From Rahnella woolbedingensis (GTDB lineage: Bacteria > Pseudomonadota > Gammaproteobacteria > Enterobacterales > Enterobacteriaceae): a stretch of DNA of 64,000 nucleotides. How positions within the stretch are numbered: position 1 is the first letter of the stretch; each line of letters starts with the position of its first letter. Made by a program: the position numbers and the translations under genes. The stretch lies in contig NZ_RAHH01000005.1 of NCBI RefSeq assembly GCF_003602095.1, forward strand, positions 1-64,000. Direction: 5' to 3'. The notes beneath the pieces were generated by a model. It was given only the letters and a program-made list of their open reading frames with translations. It was not told where the DNA came from and did not search any database. This document shows, in pieces, positions 31,397-41,179 of this stretch.

Positions 31397-32410
31397 ATGA
31401 ACAGCGTCGTTATACAAGAACCCGGAAAATTAGTCATCGAGCAACGTGCTTTGCCGGTACCTGCCGCCGGCGAAGTACGAGTTCGGGTCAGTCACGCCGG
31501 TATCTGCGGGTCCGATGTGCATATCTATCACGGCCACAATCCCTTCGCGAAATACCCGCGGGTGATTGGCCATGAATTTTTCGGCCACATTGACAGCGTG
31601 GGTGAAGGCGTAGAAGCATCACGCATCGGCGAACGTGTCGTGGTCGATCCGGTGGTCAGCTGCGGGCATTGTTATCCCTGCTCCATTGGCCGCCCGAACG
31701 TGTGTGCCCAATTGCAGGTGATCGGCGTCCACCGTGATGGCGGGTTCAGTGATTACGCCTGCGCACCGGCGAAAAACGCCTACGTGGTCCCTGCCGCCAT
31801 TCCGGACAAACTCGCCAGTATGGTCGAGCCGTTTACTATCGCCGCCAATATCACTGCCTTTTTGAAACCCGTCCCGCAGGACACTGCGCTTATCTACGGT
31901 GCGGGCCCGATGGGGCTCACCGTGATTCAGGTGCTGAAAGGCGTGTATGGTGTGCAGAAAGTGATTGTCGCCGACCGCATCGACGAACGGTTACAGATGG
32001 CGCTGGCCAGCGGCGCAGACTGGATAATCAACAACAGCGAGCGCAGTGTGGCTGATGAACTGGCCGCCGAAGGGGTATCCCCGACGCTTATTGTGGATGC
32101 CGCCTGCCATCCGGCCATTCTGCAGGAAGCCATTCTGCTGGCCTCACCGGCGGCGCGCATCGGCATGATGGGCTTTTCCGGTGAGCCAAGTTCAGTGACA
32201 CAGCAAAGTATTACCAGCAAAGAAATTTCACTGTTTTCATCGCGACTGAACAGCCACCGGTTCCCGCAGGTGATTGAATGGATGGAGCAAGGAAAAATCG
32301 CGCCCGAAAAACTGGTGACGCACTGGATGCCTGCCAGTGAAGTTGAAGCCGCCCTGACGCTGTTTGAGAAAGATCAGCGTTCCTGCTGCAAGGTTTTACT
32401 GACGTTTTGA
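31397..32410 (+). CDS. rspB: RspB, zinc-dependent alcohol dehydrogenase family
   Basis: Medium-chain dehydrogenase of 337 residues. Catalytic zinc ligands are in ICGSDVHIYHGHNP and VIGHEFFGHI. The structural-zinc cysteines are in VVSCGHCYPCSIGRPNVC. The Rossmann motif is YGAGPMGLTVIQVLKG. Related enzymes act as L-gulonate or L-idonate 5-dehydrogenases beside RspA-type dehydratases. The ATG at 31397 was chosen over an earlier in-frame start that overlaps rspA. Confidence 0.9.
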   Translation: MNSVVIQEPGKLVIEQRALPVPAAGEVRVRVSHAGICGSDVHIYHGHNPFAKYPRVIGHEFFGHIDSVGEGVEASRIGERVVVDPVVSCGHCYPCSIGRPNVCAQLQVIGVHRDGGFSDYACAPAKNAYVVPAAIPDKLASMVEPFTIAANITAFLKPVPQDTALIYGAGPMGLTVIQVLKGVYGVQKVIVADRIDERLQMALASGADWIINNSERSVADELAAEGVSPTLIVDAACHPAILQEAILLASPAARIGMMGFSGEPSSVTQQSITSKEISLFSSRLNSHRFPQVIEWMEQGKIAPEKLVTHWMPASEVEAALTLFEKDQRSCCKVLLTF

Positions 32411-32434
32411 TATTTGGCTATTTTTGAAAAAATA

Positions 32435-32461
32435 ACGGGAGGATTTTAAATATCCTCCCGT
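32435..32461. terminator. inverted repeat between rspB and transporter
   Basis: ACGGGAGGAT and ATCCTCCCGT form a perfect 10-bp stem. No T run follows on the plus strand, so it may attenuate or process the transcript rather than terminate it. On the minus strand it is followed by TTATTTTTTC. Confidence 0.5.
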
Positions 32462-32530
32462 CAGCAGTACCTCATATTCTACCTACAAAAACGCAACACT
32501 ATTAAAACGACACCTACAAGTGGAGCACCT

Positions 32531-33820
32531 ATGTTCAAGAACTTACGCTGGATTATCGTATTCCTGCTGTTCCTGGTTTACATGATCAATTACCTCGACC
32601 GCGTGGCGCTGTCGATTACTGTTCCGATGATAGAAAAAGAACTGACCATTAACCCCGAACAATTCGGCATGATATTTGGCAGTTTCTTCTTCGGTTACGC
32701 GATATTTAACTTTATCGGCGGACTGGCAGTGGATAAATTCGGTCCGACGCTGGTAATGGGATTAGCCGTCGGATTATGGTCGGTATTTTGCGGCATGACC
32801 GCTATCGCGACCGGCTTTTATTCCATGTTAATCCTGCGGGTATTATTCGGTATGGCCGAAGGACCGATTTGCGCCTCGGCAAATAAGATGATTAACGGGT
32901 GGTTCCCGAAGAAACAGGCGGCTACCGCGATGGGCTTGCTCAGCGCCGGTTCGCCTCTCGGCGGCGCTGTCGCAGGACCAATTGTCGGGTATCTGGCGAT
33001 TTCCTTTGGCTGGCGGCCTGCCTTTATGGTGATCGCTTGCATCGGGATTATCTGGATGGCGGTGTGGTTCTTCACCGTCGCCGATAATCCGCTGAAAAGC
33101 AAACGTGTTTCACCGGAAGAGTTACGTTTAGTTGATCAGATGAAAAATGAAAATATCAGCGAAGAAGAAGATCTGGCGCAGGCCGCGCACGGTCTGGGCT
33201 ATTATTTACGTCAGCCGATTATCCTGGTCACAGCCTTTGCCTTCTTCTGTTATAACTATATTTTATTCTTCTTCCTCAGCTGGTTCCCGGCTTATCTGGT
33301 GCAGGCGCATGGCCTGAATATTAAAGAAATGAGCCTGACAACCGTTATTCCGTGGATTGTCGGCTTTGTCGGACTGGCACTCGGTGGGTATATTTCCGAT
33401 AAAATTTTCAATATCACCGGTCGCTTATTACTGTCGCGTAAAATTATATTAGTGGTCAGCCTGTTCGCCGCAGCAATTTGTGTCGCGCTTGCAGGGATCG
33501 TGACCAGCGTCGTTCCGGCGGTCATTCTTATGTCGGTGTCTATTTTCTTCCTGTACACCACCGGTGCTATTTACTGGGCAATTATTCAGGACGTGGTACA
33601 TAAATCACGCGTCGGCGGTACCAGCGGGTTTATCCATCTGGTCGGCAGTGTGTCGGGCATTATTGGTCCGGTCGTGACCGGTTTCATCGTACAAAATACC
33701 GGTCGCTTCGACAGCGCCTTTATTCTGGCTGGCGGCGTTGCTGCGCTGGGCGCAATTCTGGTGTTCTTCGTGATTAAACCGCCCAAACACACGCCAGCCA
33801 CAACCCTGTCTCACAACTGA
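32531..33820 (+). CDS. MFS transporter, anion:cation symporter family
   Basis: Inner-membrane carrier of 429 residues with 12 hydrophobic helices. The start YMINYLDRVALSITVPMI and the motif GMAEGPICASANKMINGWFPKKQ are typical of hexuronate/aldonate carriers (ExuT, GudP, DgoT). Placement behind rspAB suggests it brings in the hexonate used by RspA/RspB. It ends at a strong terminator. Confidence 0.88.
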   Translation: MFKNLRWIIVFLLFLVYMINYLDRVALSITVPMIEKELTINPEQFGMIFGSFFFGYAIFNFIGGLAVDKFGPTLVMGLAVGLWSVFCGMTAIATGFYSMLILRVLFGMAEGPICASANKMINGWFPKKQAATAMGLLSAGSPLGGAVAGPIVGYLAISFGWRPAFMVIACIGIIWMAVWFFTVADNPLKSKRVSPEELRLVDQMKNENISEEEDLAQAAHGLGYYLRQPIILVTAFAFFCYNYILFFFLSWFPAYLVQAHGLNIKEMSLTTVIPWIVGFVGLALGGYISDKIFNITGRLLLSRKIILVVSLFAAAICVALAGIVTSVVPAVILMSVSIFFLYTTGAIYWAIIQDVVHKSRVGGTSGFIHLVGSVSGIIGPVVTGFIVQNTGRFDSAFILAGGVAALGAILVFFVIKPPKHTPATTLSHN

Positions 33821-33836
33821 TATTCTGAATACAACG

Positions 33837-33865
33837 AAAAAATCCGGCTCTCACGCCGGATTTTT
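33837..33865. terminator. bidirectional intrinsic terminator
   Basis: AAAAAATCCGGC and GCCGGATTTTT form a stem between the convergent MFS gene and the GH127 gene. Confidence 0.85.
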
Positions 33866-33882
33866 ATTCAGAATCAGCAGGT

Positions 33883-35859
33883 TTAGATCTGATCCACCCA
33901 CACCCGCATTTCACCTTCCCCGCGGTTTGCCCAGGTAAAGTAAGGCACAAACGTCATGGTTTGCGGTGTCATTTCCTCTGGCGGCGGATTGAAACTGTAC
34001 AACGGTTTCTGACCGGCCTGAACCGATAACCGGCGCTCGCCTTGCGTCTGCAACAAGGTTTTACCGACAAACAATCCGCTGCCCGAAATCAGGCGAAATT
34101 GTGCATCCTGCGGCAGCCGCACATTATGCAGTTCACTGCCGTTGTCGGCCTGTTCAAGGCAATACACCAGCGGGCCGCGCTGTATCGCCACCTTTCCTGC
34201 AACGTGTCGCAACAGGGCATTACCCTTCACTCGCGTCACCGGCATCGGTAATGTCATTTCAATGCGATCGCCTTTCTGCCAGTCGTGCGTCAGACGTAAA
34301 TATCCGTTGCGCGTCAGAGCGGACAATTCCAGCGGTTTACCATTAAACGTCACCTGCGGGCTGGCGCACCAGTCGGGTAAACGTAATCCCAGCGTGGCTT
34401 CCAGCGGTGCATCGGTATCGACTTCAATCAGCACATGTTCCGTCCACGGATAGCCGCCGGACTGTTTCAGCCGCAACGGTTTTCCGCTGACCATCGCCTG
34501 CACATCACTGCCGATATACAGGTTGATGTCCACGCCGTCAGGGCGCTGGGTATAGATGTAATGTCCCAGCGAAGCCAGCAGTCGCGCGATATTCGGCGGG
34601 CAGCAGGCACAGCCGAACCAGCGCTGACGCACCGGTTTTACGTGGTCATAAATATGATTGAACGGAATACTTTTCGGATGCACTTCCAGCGGATTCACGT
34701 AAAAGAAATGTTTACCGTCGAGCGCCATCCCGGCCAGCACGGTGTTATAAAGCGCCCGCTCCATGACATCGGCATAGCGACTGTCAGAGTCCATCTGCAA
34801 CATGCGGTTGGCAAACATCATCAGCCCGATTGAGGCACAGGTTTCCGTATACGCCGTGTCATTTGGCAGATCGTAATCCGAAGAAAACGCTTCACCGCTG
34901 CTTTGTGAGCCGATTGAACCGGTAATGTACATCTGCCGCTGGGTCATGTTTTCCCACAACCGCTGGCAAACTTCGCGTTTTTCCTGATCCTGACTCAACC
35001 GTGCCAGATGAGCGACACCGGCATACAGATACACAAAGCGCACCGCATGGCCGATGGCCGTCGTTTGTAGTGCAACCGGCATATGCGCCTGACTGTAGGC
35101 TTTATCTTTGACCATCCACGCCGGACCGTAAGTATTCCAGTGCGATGTTTTACCCCGTTTTTCATATTCAATATCGTAGAAATGCGGCTCTGCGCCGCGT
35201 GGCTCAACAAAATAACGGGTCAGCTCGAGGTAACGGGTTTCACCGGTGGCTTCGTATAAACGCATCAGCGCCAGTTCAATTTCCGGATGACCGGGATAGC
35301 CGTGCAGCTGTTGATCTCCCGGTCCGAAGACATCCGCGATGTGATCGGCAAGCTTACAGACGATTTCCAGCAAACGCGTTTTCCCGGTTGCCTGAGCATA
35401 AGCCACACCGGCTTCGATAAGATGTCCTGCACAGTAAAGCTCGTGACATTCAGCCAGATTCGCCCATCGCTGTTGCGGCTCTTTCACGGTGAAATAGGTG
35501 TTCAGATAGCCGTCGGGTTGCTGCACCGCGCCCACCAGTTCGATCACCTTATCCGCCGTTTCCTCTAACGCAGGATCCGGCGTTTTTGCCAGCAAATATC
35601 CGACAGCTTCCAGCCACTTCGCCACATCGCTGTCCTGAAAGACCATACCGTAAAACTCCCCCTCACTTTGCCCGGCGGCGATACGGAAATTCTCAATAGC
35701 ATGACTCGGTTCTGCATCTGCGACCTCATCATTCAGGGCTTTCCACTGATAAGGCACAACGACTTCTTTAACCAGCCGCTGATATTCCAGCCAGAACGCA
35801 TCAGAAATATTGACTTTATCGAGCGGTACTTCTAAAGACTCAACCGGAGAAAACGACAT
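33883..35859 (-). CDS. GH127 beta-L-arabinofuranosidase
   Basis: Cytoplasmic glycosidase of 658 residues (DUF1680 family). The zinc site and nucleophile typical of HypBA1 enzymes are visible as Glu/Cys in YTETCASIGLMMF (near 330) and paired cysteines in FGCACCPPNIARL (near 415). The catalytic barrel covers roughly 20-430, with beta-sandwich domains after it. The gene lacks a signal peptide and is co-directional with the GPH transporter upstream, so imported arabinosides would be cut inside the cell. Confidence 0.9.
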   Translation of the reverse strand: MSFSPVESLEVPLDKVNISDAFWLEYQRLVKEVVVPYQWKALNDEVADAEPSHAIENFRIAAGQSEGEFYGMVFQDSDVAKWLEAVGYLLAKTPDPALEETADKVIELVGAVQQPDGYLNTYFTVKEPQQRWANLAECHELYCAGHLIEAGVAYAQATGKTRLLEIVCKLADHIADVFGPGDQQLHGYPGHPEIELALMRLYEATGETRYLELTRYFVEPRGAEPHFYDIEYEKRGKTSHWNTYGPAWMVKDKAYSQAHMPVALQTTAIGHAVRFVYLYAGVAHLARLSQDQEKREVCQRLWENMTQRQMYITGSIGSQSSGEAFSSDYDLPNDTAYTETCASIGLMMFANRMLQMDSDSRYADVMERALYNTVLAGMALDGKHFFYVNPLEVHPKSIPFNHIYDHVKPVRQRWFGCACCPPNIARLLASLGHYIYTQRPDGVDINLYIGSDVQAMVSGKPLRLKQSGGYPWTEHVLIEVDTDAPLEATLGLRLPDWCASPQVTFNGKPLELSALTRNGYLRLTHDWQKGDRIEMTLPMPVTRVKGNALLRHVAGKVAIQRGPLVYCLEQADNGSELHNVRLPQDAQFRLISGSGLFVGKTLLQTQGERRLSVQAGQKPLYSFNPPPEEMTPQTMTFVPYFTWANRGEGEMRVWVDQI

Positions 35860-35887
35860 ACAACCTCCTGAATATAAAAAATAATTC

Positions 35888-37297
35888 TCAGACCTTCACG
35901 GCCAGATCATGCGACATCCGCGTCAGCAGTTTGTTATCGAGCTTGCAGAACATCAGCGTGCCCGCCAGCAGCACATGCATCACCGCAGGCAGCAGGGTTT
36001 CCAGCAAGGTGATCCCGCCCAGCGACGCCGCAGTCTGATGTTGTGCACCGGCCTGATACGAAACCAGAATGAACACCAGGCTGATAATCCCGGCGCTCGA
36101 TGCCCAGGCTAATTTGATGAAAAACAGGTTGAAGGCGAAGTTCATGCCAGAGGAGCGGATACCGTTTTTCCAGTGCCCGTAATCGTCGGCGAAGGCCATC
36201 AGGGAGAAGTGCAGCGGCAGCGTGAAACCGAGGATCACGCAGTGAACAAAGATGATGCCCAGCCACAGCGTCTGATGCTGTTCGCCGGTGGGAACAAACC
36301 ACAGCAGCAGAGAAAATACCGCCAGCACCAGATTAGTGATCATGTACAAACGCACACTGTCGATAAATTTGGTCAGCTGGTTGACGATCACTGCGCCAAG
36401 AATCGATGCCAGCGTGACCATACCGAAGAACAGTGAGGCGTAACCCGCGCCACCTTTCAGCACGTAAGTGATGAAATACATGTAGCCGCCACCGCGCAGG
36501 TTAAACACGTTGATCAGCAGGAAAGACATCAGCAATACCAGCAGCAATTGATCGTTTTTCAGCATCCCGCGGATGTGCTCTTTAACGCTGAACTGCCCGA
36601 GCAGCGCCAGCGGCAGGCGTTCCCGTACCGTGAAAAAGCACCACAAAAACATCACCACCGCAACGGCGCACAGCAAACCTACACCCTGCTGATACCCGAC
36701 GGCAGCATTGCCTTTACCCAGCACCTGAACCAGCCACGGCAGCCCGACAGAAACCAGGAATCCCGCTACGCCACAGAGCACAAAGCGCCAGGACTGGCAG
36801 GAAATAACCTCGCGATGATCGGTCGTCATGGTGTTGATGAGTGCGCAATACGGCACGTTGATCGCCGTATAAGATACTGACAGCAGAAAATAGGTAAAAA
36901 AAGCGTAGGCGATTTTGGCGTCGCCACTCAGACCGGGAACAGTGAACGTCAGGAAACCCACCACGCCAATCGGCAACGCAATCCACAATTGCCACGGACG
37001 AAAACGCCCCCAGCGGCTTTGCGTGCGGTCAGCCAGAATGCCCATGAGAGGATCGGAAATCGCGTCTATCACGCGCAGGGAAATAAACAGCGTGCCGACG
37101 ATTGCCGGCGTCAGACCGAAAACATCGGTATAAAAAAATGTCAGGAAACTGGTGATGAGGCAGGTAATTATCGTGCCACCAGCATCACCCAGTCCGTAAC
37201 CTATTTTCTCACTCACAGAAAGTCTGGCATTGGCAGAAGCTATTCCGCCCTCACCAGTTACCGGCGATGCGCCGGTATTAATTGAATCCGTTGACAT
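35888..37297 (-). CDS. GPH-family glycoside transporter
   Basis: Inner-membrane sugar:cation symporter of 469 residues. [40 protein letters not shown] and about 12 helices are characteristic of the XylP/YicJ branch. The ATG at 37297 has AGCGAGGAAAAAC before it; the frame is open to 37333. It forms an operon with the GH127 gene (28-base gap) and faces the divergent AraC regulator. Confidence 0.88.
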   Translation of the reverse strand: MSTDSINTGASPVTGEGGIASANARLSVSEKIGYGLGDAGGTIITCLITSFLTFFYTDVFGLTPAIVGTLFISLRVIDAISDPLMGILADRTQSRWGRFRPWQLWIALPIGVVGFLTFTVPGLSGDAKIAYAFFTYFLLSVSYTAINVPYCALINTMTTDHREVISCQSWRFVLCGVAGFLVSVGLPWLVQVLGKGNAAVGYQQGVGLLCAVAVVMFLWCFFTVRERLPLALLGQFSVKEHIRGMLKNDQLLLVLLMSFLLINVFNLRGGGYMYFITYVLKGGAGYASLFFGMVTLASILGAVIVNQLTKFIDSVRLYMITNLVLAVFSLLLWFVPTGEQHQTLWLGIIFVHCVILGFTLPLHFSLMAFADDYGHWKNGIRSSGMNFAFNLFFIKLAWASSAGIISLVFILVSYQAGAQHQTAASLGGITLLETLLPAVMHVLLAGTLMFCKLDNKLLTRMSHDLAVKV

Positions 37298-37569
37298 GTT
37301 TTTCCTCGCTTGTATATCGTTATTAATAAGCAACAGGAACAGGGTAAATAAGAATAATGACTCACATCAGCCCGAAGAATAAATAAGGTACGCTGCCAAT
37401 CTGGCACACAGGCATCACGTCAACAAGAGGAGGATAAAGTAGTTAAACGGGATAATTCCGACTTAAAACTCTATTCTGTGAAGCAGATCAAAAGCTCCCG
37501 GCACGTTGCTGGCTGTTGATGCTTCCTGTGCTACTGTCAGGCTTCAACACCCCGTCAGGAGCCTGAAGC
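37298..37569. promoter_or_regulatory. divergent promoter region, transporter and araC-type regulator
   Basis: 272 bases between divergent genes. It should hold the promoters of both and the regulator site. I found no clear repeated operator in it. Confidence 0.45.
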
Positions 37570-38406
37570 ATGTCTGAATCTCTTGCTTTTCCAGTCAGCT
37601 ATCCGGTTAAAGTTCAGAATGGTGGCTTATTCATTTCGAGAGGGATTGGCACACATCCGACCCGGAGACTCAGTTCGCATGAGTTAATATACGTGGTTTG
37701 CGGCACGCTTTCGTTACAGGAAGAAAATACGCGCTTTGATCTGCATGAAGGCGAAAGCTTATTATTATTTCCCGGACGTGAGCATAAAGGCATAACCACT
37801 TTCGATTCTGACTTAAAATTTTACTGGCTGCATTTTGATTTTGTGAAAGATATTGCAATAATTAAACCACAGCCAAATAATCCCTCTTTACAGCTGGATA
37901 TTCCACAGCATTGCAAAGTCAAAGACAGAGAGACTATTCTGACTTTGTTCAGATTATTTTTATATGAGCAGGAGCGCGGCGGAAATTCCCTTGAGTTGTT
38001 TTTGATATTACTTTTACAGGAAGTCTCCCGCGCATGGCCGGAAAACGTCGAACCCGATGGTCCCGGCGTGGCGCTGGCGTATAAAGCCCGACAGCTGATC
38101 ACAACACAATTTCACTTGCCTCTGGGGGCTACGGAACTGGCGCAACGGTTGCATTGCAACGCAGATTATCTCGGGCGGGTGTTCCGTCTGACGTTCCAGA
38201 TGACGCTGACCGATGCGCTGCATAAGCAACGGGTAACGGCGGCTGAAAAGCTTTTACTGGCCAATACCGGAAACGTTGCAGATGTGGCGCGCCTGACCGG
38301 CTTTAATGATGTGGCGTATTTCCGGCGGGTATTTCGCAAACTGTTGGGGATCACGCCCGCAGCCTACAAAAAACTGTATTGTCGTGAACATATCAATTCA
38401 CAGTAA
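37570..38406 (+). CDS. AraC-family transcriptional regulator
   Basis: 278-residue regulator with an N-terminal cupin-like ligand domain (LSSHELIYVVCGTLSL, EGESLLLFPGREHKG) and a C-terminal double helix-turn-helix (LPLGATELAQRLHCNADYLGRVFR; VARLTGFNDVAYFRRVFRKLLGITPAAYKK split across two helices). It is divergent from the GH127/GPH operon, so it most likely activates that operon in response to an arabinoside. Confidence 0.88.
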   Translation: MSESLAFPVSYPVKVQNGGLFISRGIGTHPTRRLSSHELIYVVCGTLSLQEENTRFDLHEGESLLLFPGREHKGITTFDSDLKFYWLHFDFVKDIAIIKPQPNNPSLQLDIPQHCKVKDRETILTLFRLFLYEQERGGNSLELFLILLLQEVSRAWPENVEPDGPGVALAYKARQLITTQFHLPLGATELAQRLHCNADYLGRVFRLTFQMTLTDALHKQRVTAAEKLLLANTGNVADVARLTGFNDVAYFRRVFRKLLGITPAAYKKLYCREHINSQ

Positions 38407-38486
38407 TTCTTGCGCTAACAATCTCAAGATCCTGAGAAAACTCATGTTAGTATTATGGCTTCCCGACTATAAAGACAACTTTTGCC

Positions 38487-39173
38487 ATGACAGACGCCTT
38501 TGAATTTCTCAGTAATGTGCCGGTTAATCAGCAGATTTACCGCACCTTGCGTCAGGACATCGTCACCTGTGCCATTGCGCCGGGAGCATTTCTGTCGGAA
38601 AAAGAAATTTCCACCCGTTTTAACGTGTCCCGCCAGCCAGTTCGCGAGGCCTTTATCAAACTGGCTGAAGCCGGACTGGTTCAGGTTTTACCACAGCGCG
38701 GTACCTACGTGATGAAGATTTCCTCCAAGCGGGTAGCCGACGGACGGTTCATTCGTGAAGCCGTTGAAACTGCAGTGGTGCGCCGTGCGGCAATGGTTGC
38801 GACAGATAAAGATCTGGCACTGCTCGAACATAATCTGGAACGCCAGACGCTGGCAGCAAAAAGCCAGCAGACGCAGGAATTCCTGCTGCTCGATGATGAT
38901 TTCCATCGCACAATTGCACAAATCATTGATTGCAAACTGGCGTGGGAAACGGTCGAGCATATTAAAGCGACGATGGATCGCGTGCGCTTTTTAACGCTGA
39001 GTAAAGTGTCACCGCCGGAAAGTCTGATTGCACAGCACTATGCCATCTTTGACGGCCTAAAAGCCCGCGACCCGGATGCCGCAGAAAAAGCTATACGCAT
39101 TCATTTACAGGAAATGATTTCCACCATCACGCCTATTGCCGAGCAAAACAGCGACTGGTTTGATGCAGAGTAA
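38487..39173 (+). CDS. rspR: GntR-family (FCD) repressor RspR
   Basis: 228 residues, same length as E. coli RspR (YdfH) and very similar in PVNQQIYRTLRQDIV, STRFNVSRQPVREAFIKLAE and the C-terminal QNSDWFDAE. Winged helix about 10-75, FCD ligand-binding domain about 80-220. In E. coli RspR represses rspAB and is adjacent to it. Here it is about 6 kb downstream of rspB, separated by the arabinofuranosidase cluster. The palindromes at 27279 and 30090 are plausible targets. Confidence 0.88.
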   Translation: MTDAFEFLSNVPVNQQIYRTLRQDIVTCAIAPGAFLSEKEISTRFNVSRQPVREAFIKLAEAGLVQVLPQRGTYVMKISSKRVADGRFIREAVETAVVRRAAMVATDKDLALLEHNLERQTLAAKSQQTQEFLLLDDDFHRTIAQIIDCKLAWETVEHIKATMDRVRFLTLSKVSPPESLIAQHYAIFDGLKARDPDAAEKAIRIHLQEMISTITPIAEQNSDWFDAE

Positions 39174-39224
39174 ATTATTACTTCCCGCGTTCTGTCTTTC
39201 ATCCAACGCGGGAATATTCCCAGA

Positions 39225-39419
39225 TTAGCGCTGTTTTTTCCGCGACTTACGTGGATGGTAAAAAGCTTCTGGCGGCCCATTCAGCACACCGCCAATCTCA
39301 TTATCTTTCACATCATCTTTATGTTTCTCATCACAGTACCTCAGAAATCCGACGACCAGCTCCACCAGCTCGATCTGACGTGGTGACAAGTGACTGAGTT
39401 TATCCATATCCAAATCCAT
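39225..39419 (-). CDS. small hypothetical protein, 64 residues
   Basis: Short charged protein with a predicted helical middle (SPRQIELVELVVGFLRYCDE) and a basic tail ending RKSRKKQR. An excellent ribosome binding site, AGGAGGATTAA, precedes the ATG at 39419, which supports real translation. It is convergent with rspR. I do not recognise a family. Confidence 0.6.
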   Translation of the reverse strand: MDLDMDKLSHLSPRQIELVELVVGFLRYCDEKHKDDVKDNEIGGVLNGPPEAFYHPRKSRKKQR

Positions 39420-39467
39420 TTAATCCTCCTGTCAAATAGACTTACCATAAAATAAACATCACCATTA

Positions 39468-39842
39468 CTAAGCTCTTCCGTTAATTAACTTACTTGTCAT
39501 GTATTCACGTAACAGAAAGTAATTAGACTCACATTCCATTTTTCCAGCAACTGGAAATAGCGGAGCTGAGGAAATATAAAACCTCATAACATCATCATTG
39601 ACAACATCTTTAATGATAAATCTTACTTTTTCCTTTTCCAGCACTTTATTTGCATCAAGAACATCGGCATAAATAACCATCACACACAGGCTGTAATAAA
39701 GCATGTTTCTTTTTAATGGATGTCCTTCTGTCTTGCGATAGAAGTTCTCCAGTGCATTGATTTCCAAGAAACCGGTAAGAATCCTGTGCGATTTCATCAA
39801 GAAAGCGGCGCGCTCCTGCTGTGGGTTGTTTAGACAAAACAC
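39468..39842 (-). pseudogene. hypothetical protein, possibly frameshifted remnant
   Basis: Frame of 124 codons beginning with GTG (39842) or ATG (39797), neither with a ribosome binding site. Just upstream on the minus strand a run of ten G (39857-39866) opens a second overlapping frame that reads RKNKPQDW before the run and LSKQPTAG after it. The two frames could be one gene broken by slippage in the G tract. The downstream part (YYSLCVMVIYADVLDANKVLE) looks protein-like. No function recognised. Confidence 0.35.
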
Positions 39843-39959
39843 GCAGGCAGTCTGCGCCCCCCCCCAATCCTGCGGTTTGTTTTTACGATACTGATTAAAT
39901 AACCATTTCCAGTTAAGCTAATTCTTTTCCGGTTGCAATAAATTACGTCGGGCACGACG

Positions 39960-40088
39960 TTACTGCCAGATAACATTACTACGACGAACACCCCTTACAA
40001 TAAGAGGAACATCTAATTGCATCAAAGCAGAATTCATTGTTGCGACAGTCTCATTGATGACATTTTCATGTGACGTCATATATTCCAT
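39960..40088 (-). CDS. short hypothetical protein, 42 residues
   Basis: ATG at 40088 preceded by TAGGAATAAA, stop at 39960. The peptide contains NETVATMNSALMQLDVPLIV. The stop lies inside the inverted repeat ACGTCG/CGACGT (39945-39960), and the same frame continues RRARRNLLQPEKN after it, so it may be a truncated gene. Not recognised. Confidence 0.3.
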   Translation of the reverse strand: MEYMTSHENVINETVATMNSALMQLDVPLIVRGVRRSNVIWQ

Positions 40089-40311
40089 TTTATTCCTACG
40101 CATAAAAATAATTTCGCAAGAATAATCTTCGTGCAGACATTCACAATGCCGGAGAGTATTTTTATCGAGACACCTCGAAAAATTTCATTATTCCCATGGC
40201 TCTTTCAGAAAAACTTTACGACGCAGGCAGTTCGCGCAATATGCAAATTTTGCGGGTTAGCCCTAAAATCTGTATGACAACTTGGTGTAAGCTGTAAACC
40301 ACATCAACACC
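40089..40311. other. intergenic, no gene seen
   Basis: AT-rich stretch between the short minus-strand frame and the plus-strand hypothetical gene. No repeat or RNA was identified. Confidence 0.5.
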
Positions 40312-40323
40312 GTGGATAATTTT

Positions 40324-41172
40324 ATGCCAGCTGCTGCCCCCCTTAAAAAAAGCTATTACAGTGCCGATCAGTCACTGTCTCTCTCCCAACTCGATAACGA
40401 GAAAATCACGCAAATCGTCCGGGATCTGGACGTGGCTGAAAGTGAAAAAGAACATTACGTGATGGGCTGGATGGGCCTGAACAGCGTGGTGGTGGTGAGA
40501 AATTATCAGGATAAACGCGGTACTTCGAATGGTCTGGTGTTATCCCGGGGCAACCGTTACAAGCTTACCGTTCAGGCAATTACCTTTCGCATTCCCAAAT
40601 TTTTGCTGTGGGTGACCTTCCGCCGCAGGCCCCGTACTATGACCGTCATTGCCTATAACAAACTGGGCGAACAGGCGACCGGCCTGCAACAATTTATTCA
40701 TGTGCAGGATCCTGAATTACGGGAAAGGCTGGAAAACGACTGGCGCGAACTGAATGACTATCTGGGCCTGGCCTGCTGGCAGATGGACAACAACCGCCCG
40801 TTGTGGCGTCAGTTGCATCAGGAAATCTCACCGCAGGCACTGTTGACACTGGCGGAATCACCGTGGTTCAGCGGTAAAAAGCTGCAAAAAGACGGCGAAC
40901 TTGAAGGCCTGTGGTCGCACGAACAATTTATAGGCCGCCGCAGTGGCGAGCATGCGGCATTACTGCTTTCGTGGAAAGACGAAGAAAACGAGGATATCGC
41001 CAGTTATCTGTTTGAAAGGGTTTCAGCGAATAAAATCCGCATCATGCTGCGCCCGCGTAAAGAAGAGAAATTCTATCCGCTGAACCCGTTTGATGCAGAG
41101 CATCTGCAACAGGCTCTGGCGAAATTTCATCAGGCTGAACAGGCGCTGAGCGATACCCAGCGCCGCGCTTAA
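40324..41172 (+). CDS. hypothetical protein, about 282 residues
   Basis: Soluble-looking protein with charged helical segments and a central block FRIPKFLLWVTFRRRPRTMTV. A GTG at 40312 is an alternative start; neither has a clear ribosome binding site. Codon use looks chromosomal, unlike the island downstream. It is convergent with thiD. No family recognised. Confidence 0.7.
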   Translation: MPAAAPLKKSYYSADQSLSLSQLDNEKITQIVRDLDVAESEKEHYVMGWMGLNSVVVVRNYQDKRGTSNGLVLSRGNRYKLTVQAITFRIPKFLLWVTFRRRPRTMTVIAYNKLGEQATGLQQFIHVQDPELRERLENDWRELNDYLGLACWQMDNNRPLWRQLHQEISPQALLTLAESPWFSGKKLQKDGELEGLWSHEQFIGRRSGEHAALLLSWKDEENEDIASYLFERVSANKIRIMLRPRKEEKFYPLNPFDAEHLQQALAKFHQAEQALSDTQRRA

Positions 41173-41179
41173 CCGGCTG

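Noticed and set aside
30292-31437. 381-codon frame opposite rspA
   Set aside because: Antisense shadow of rspA, rich in His, Phe and Gln as expected for reverse frames.
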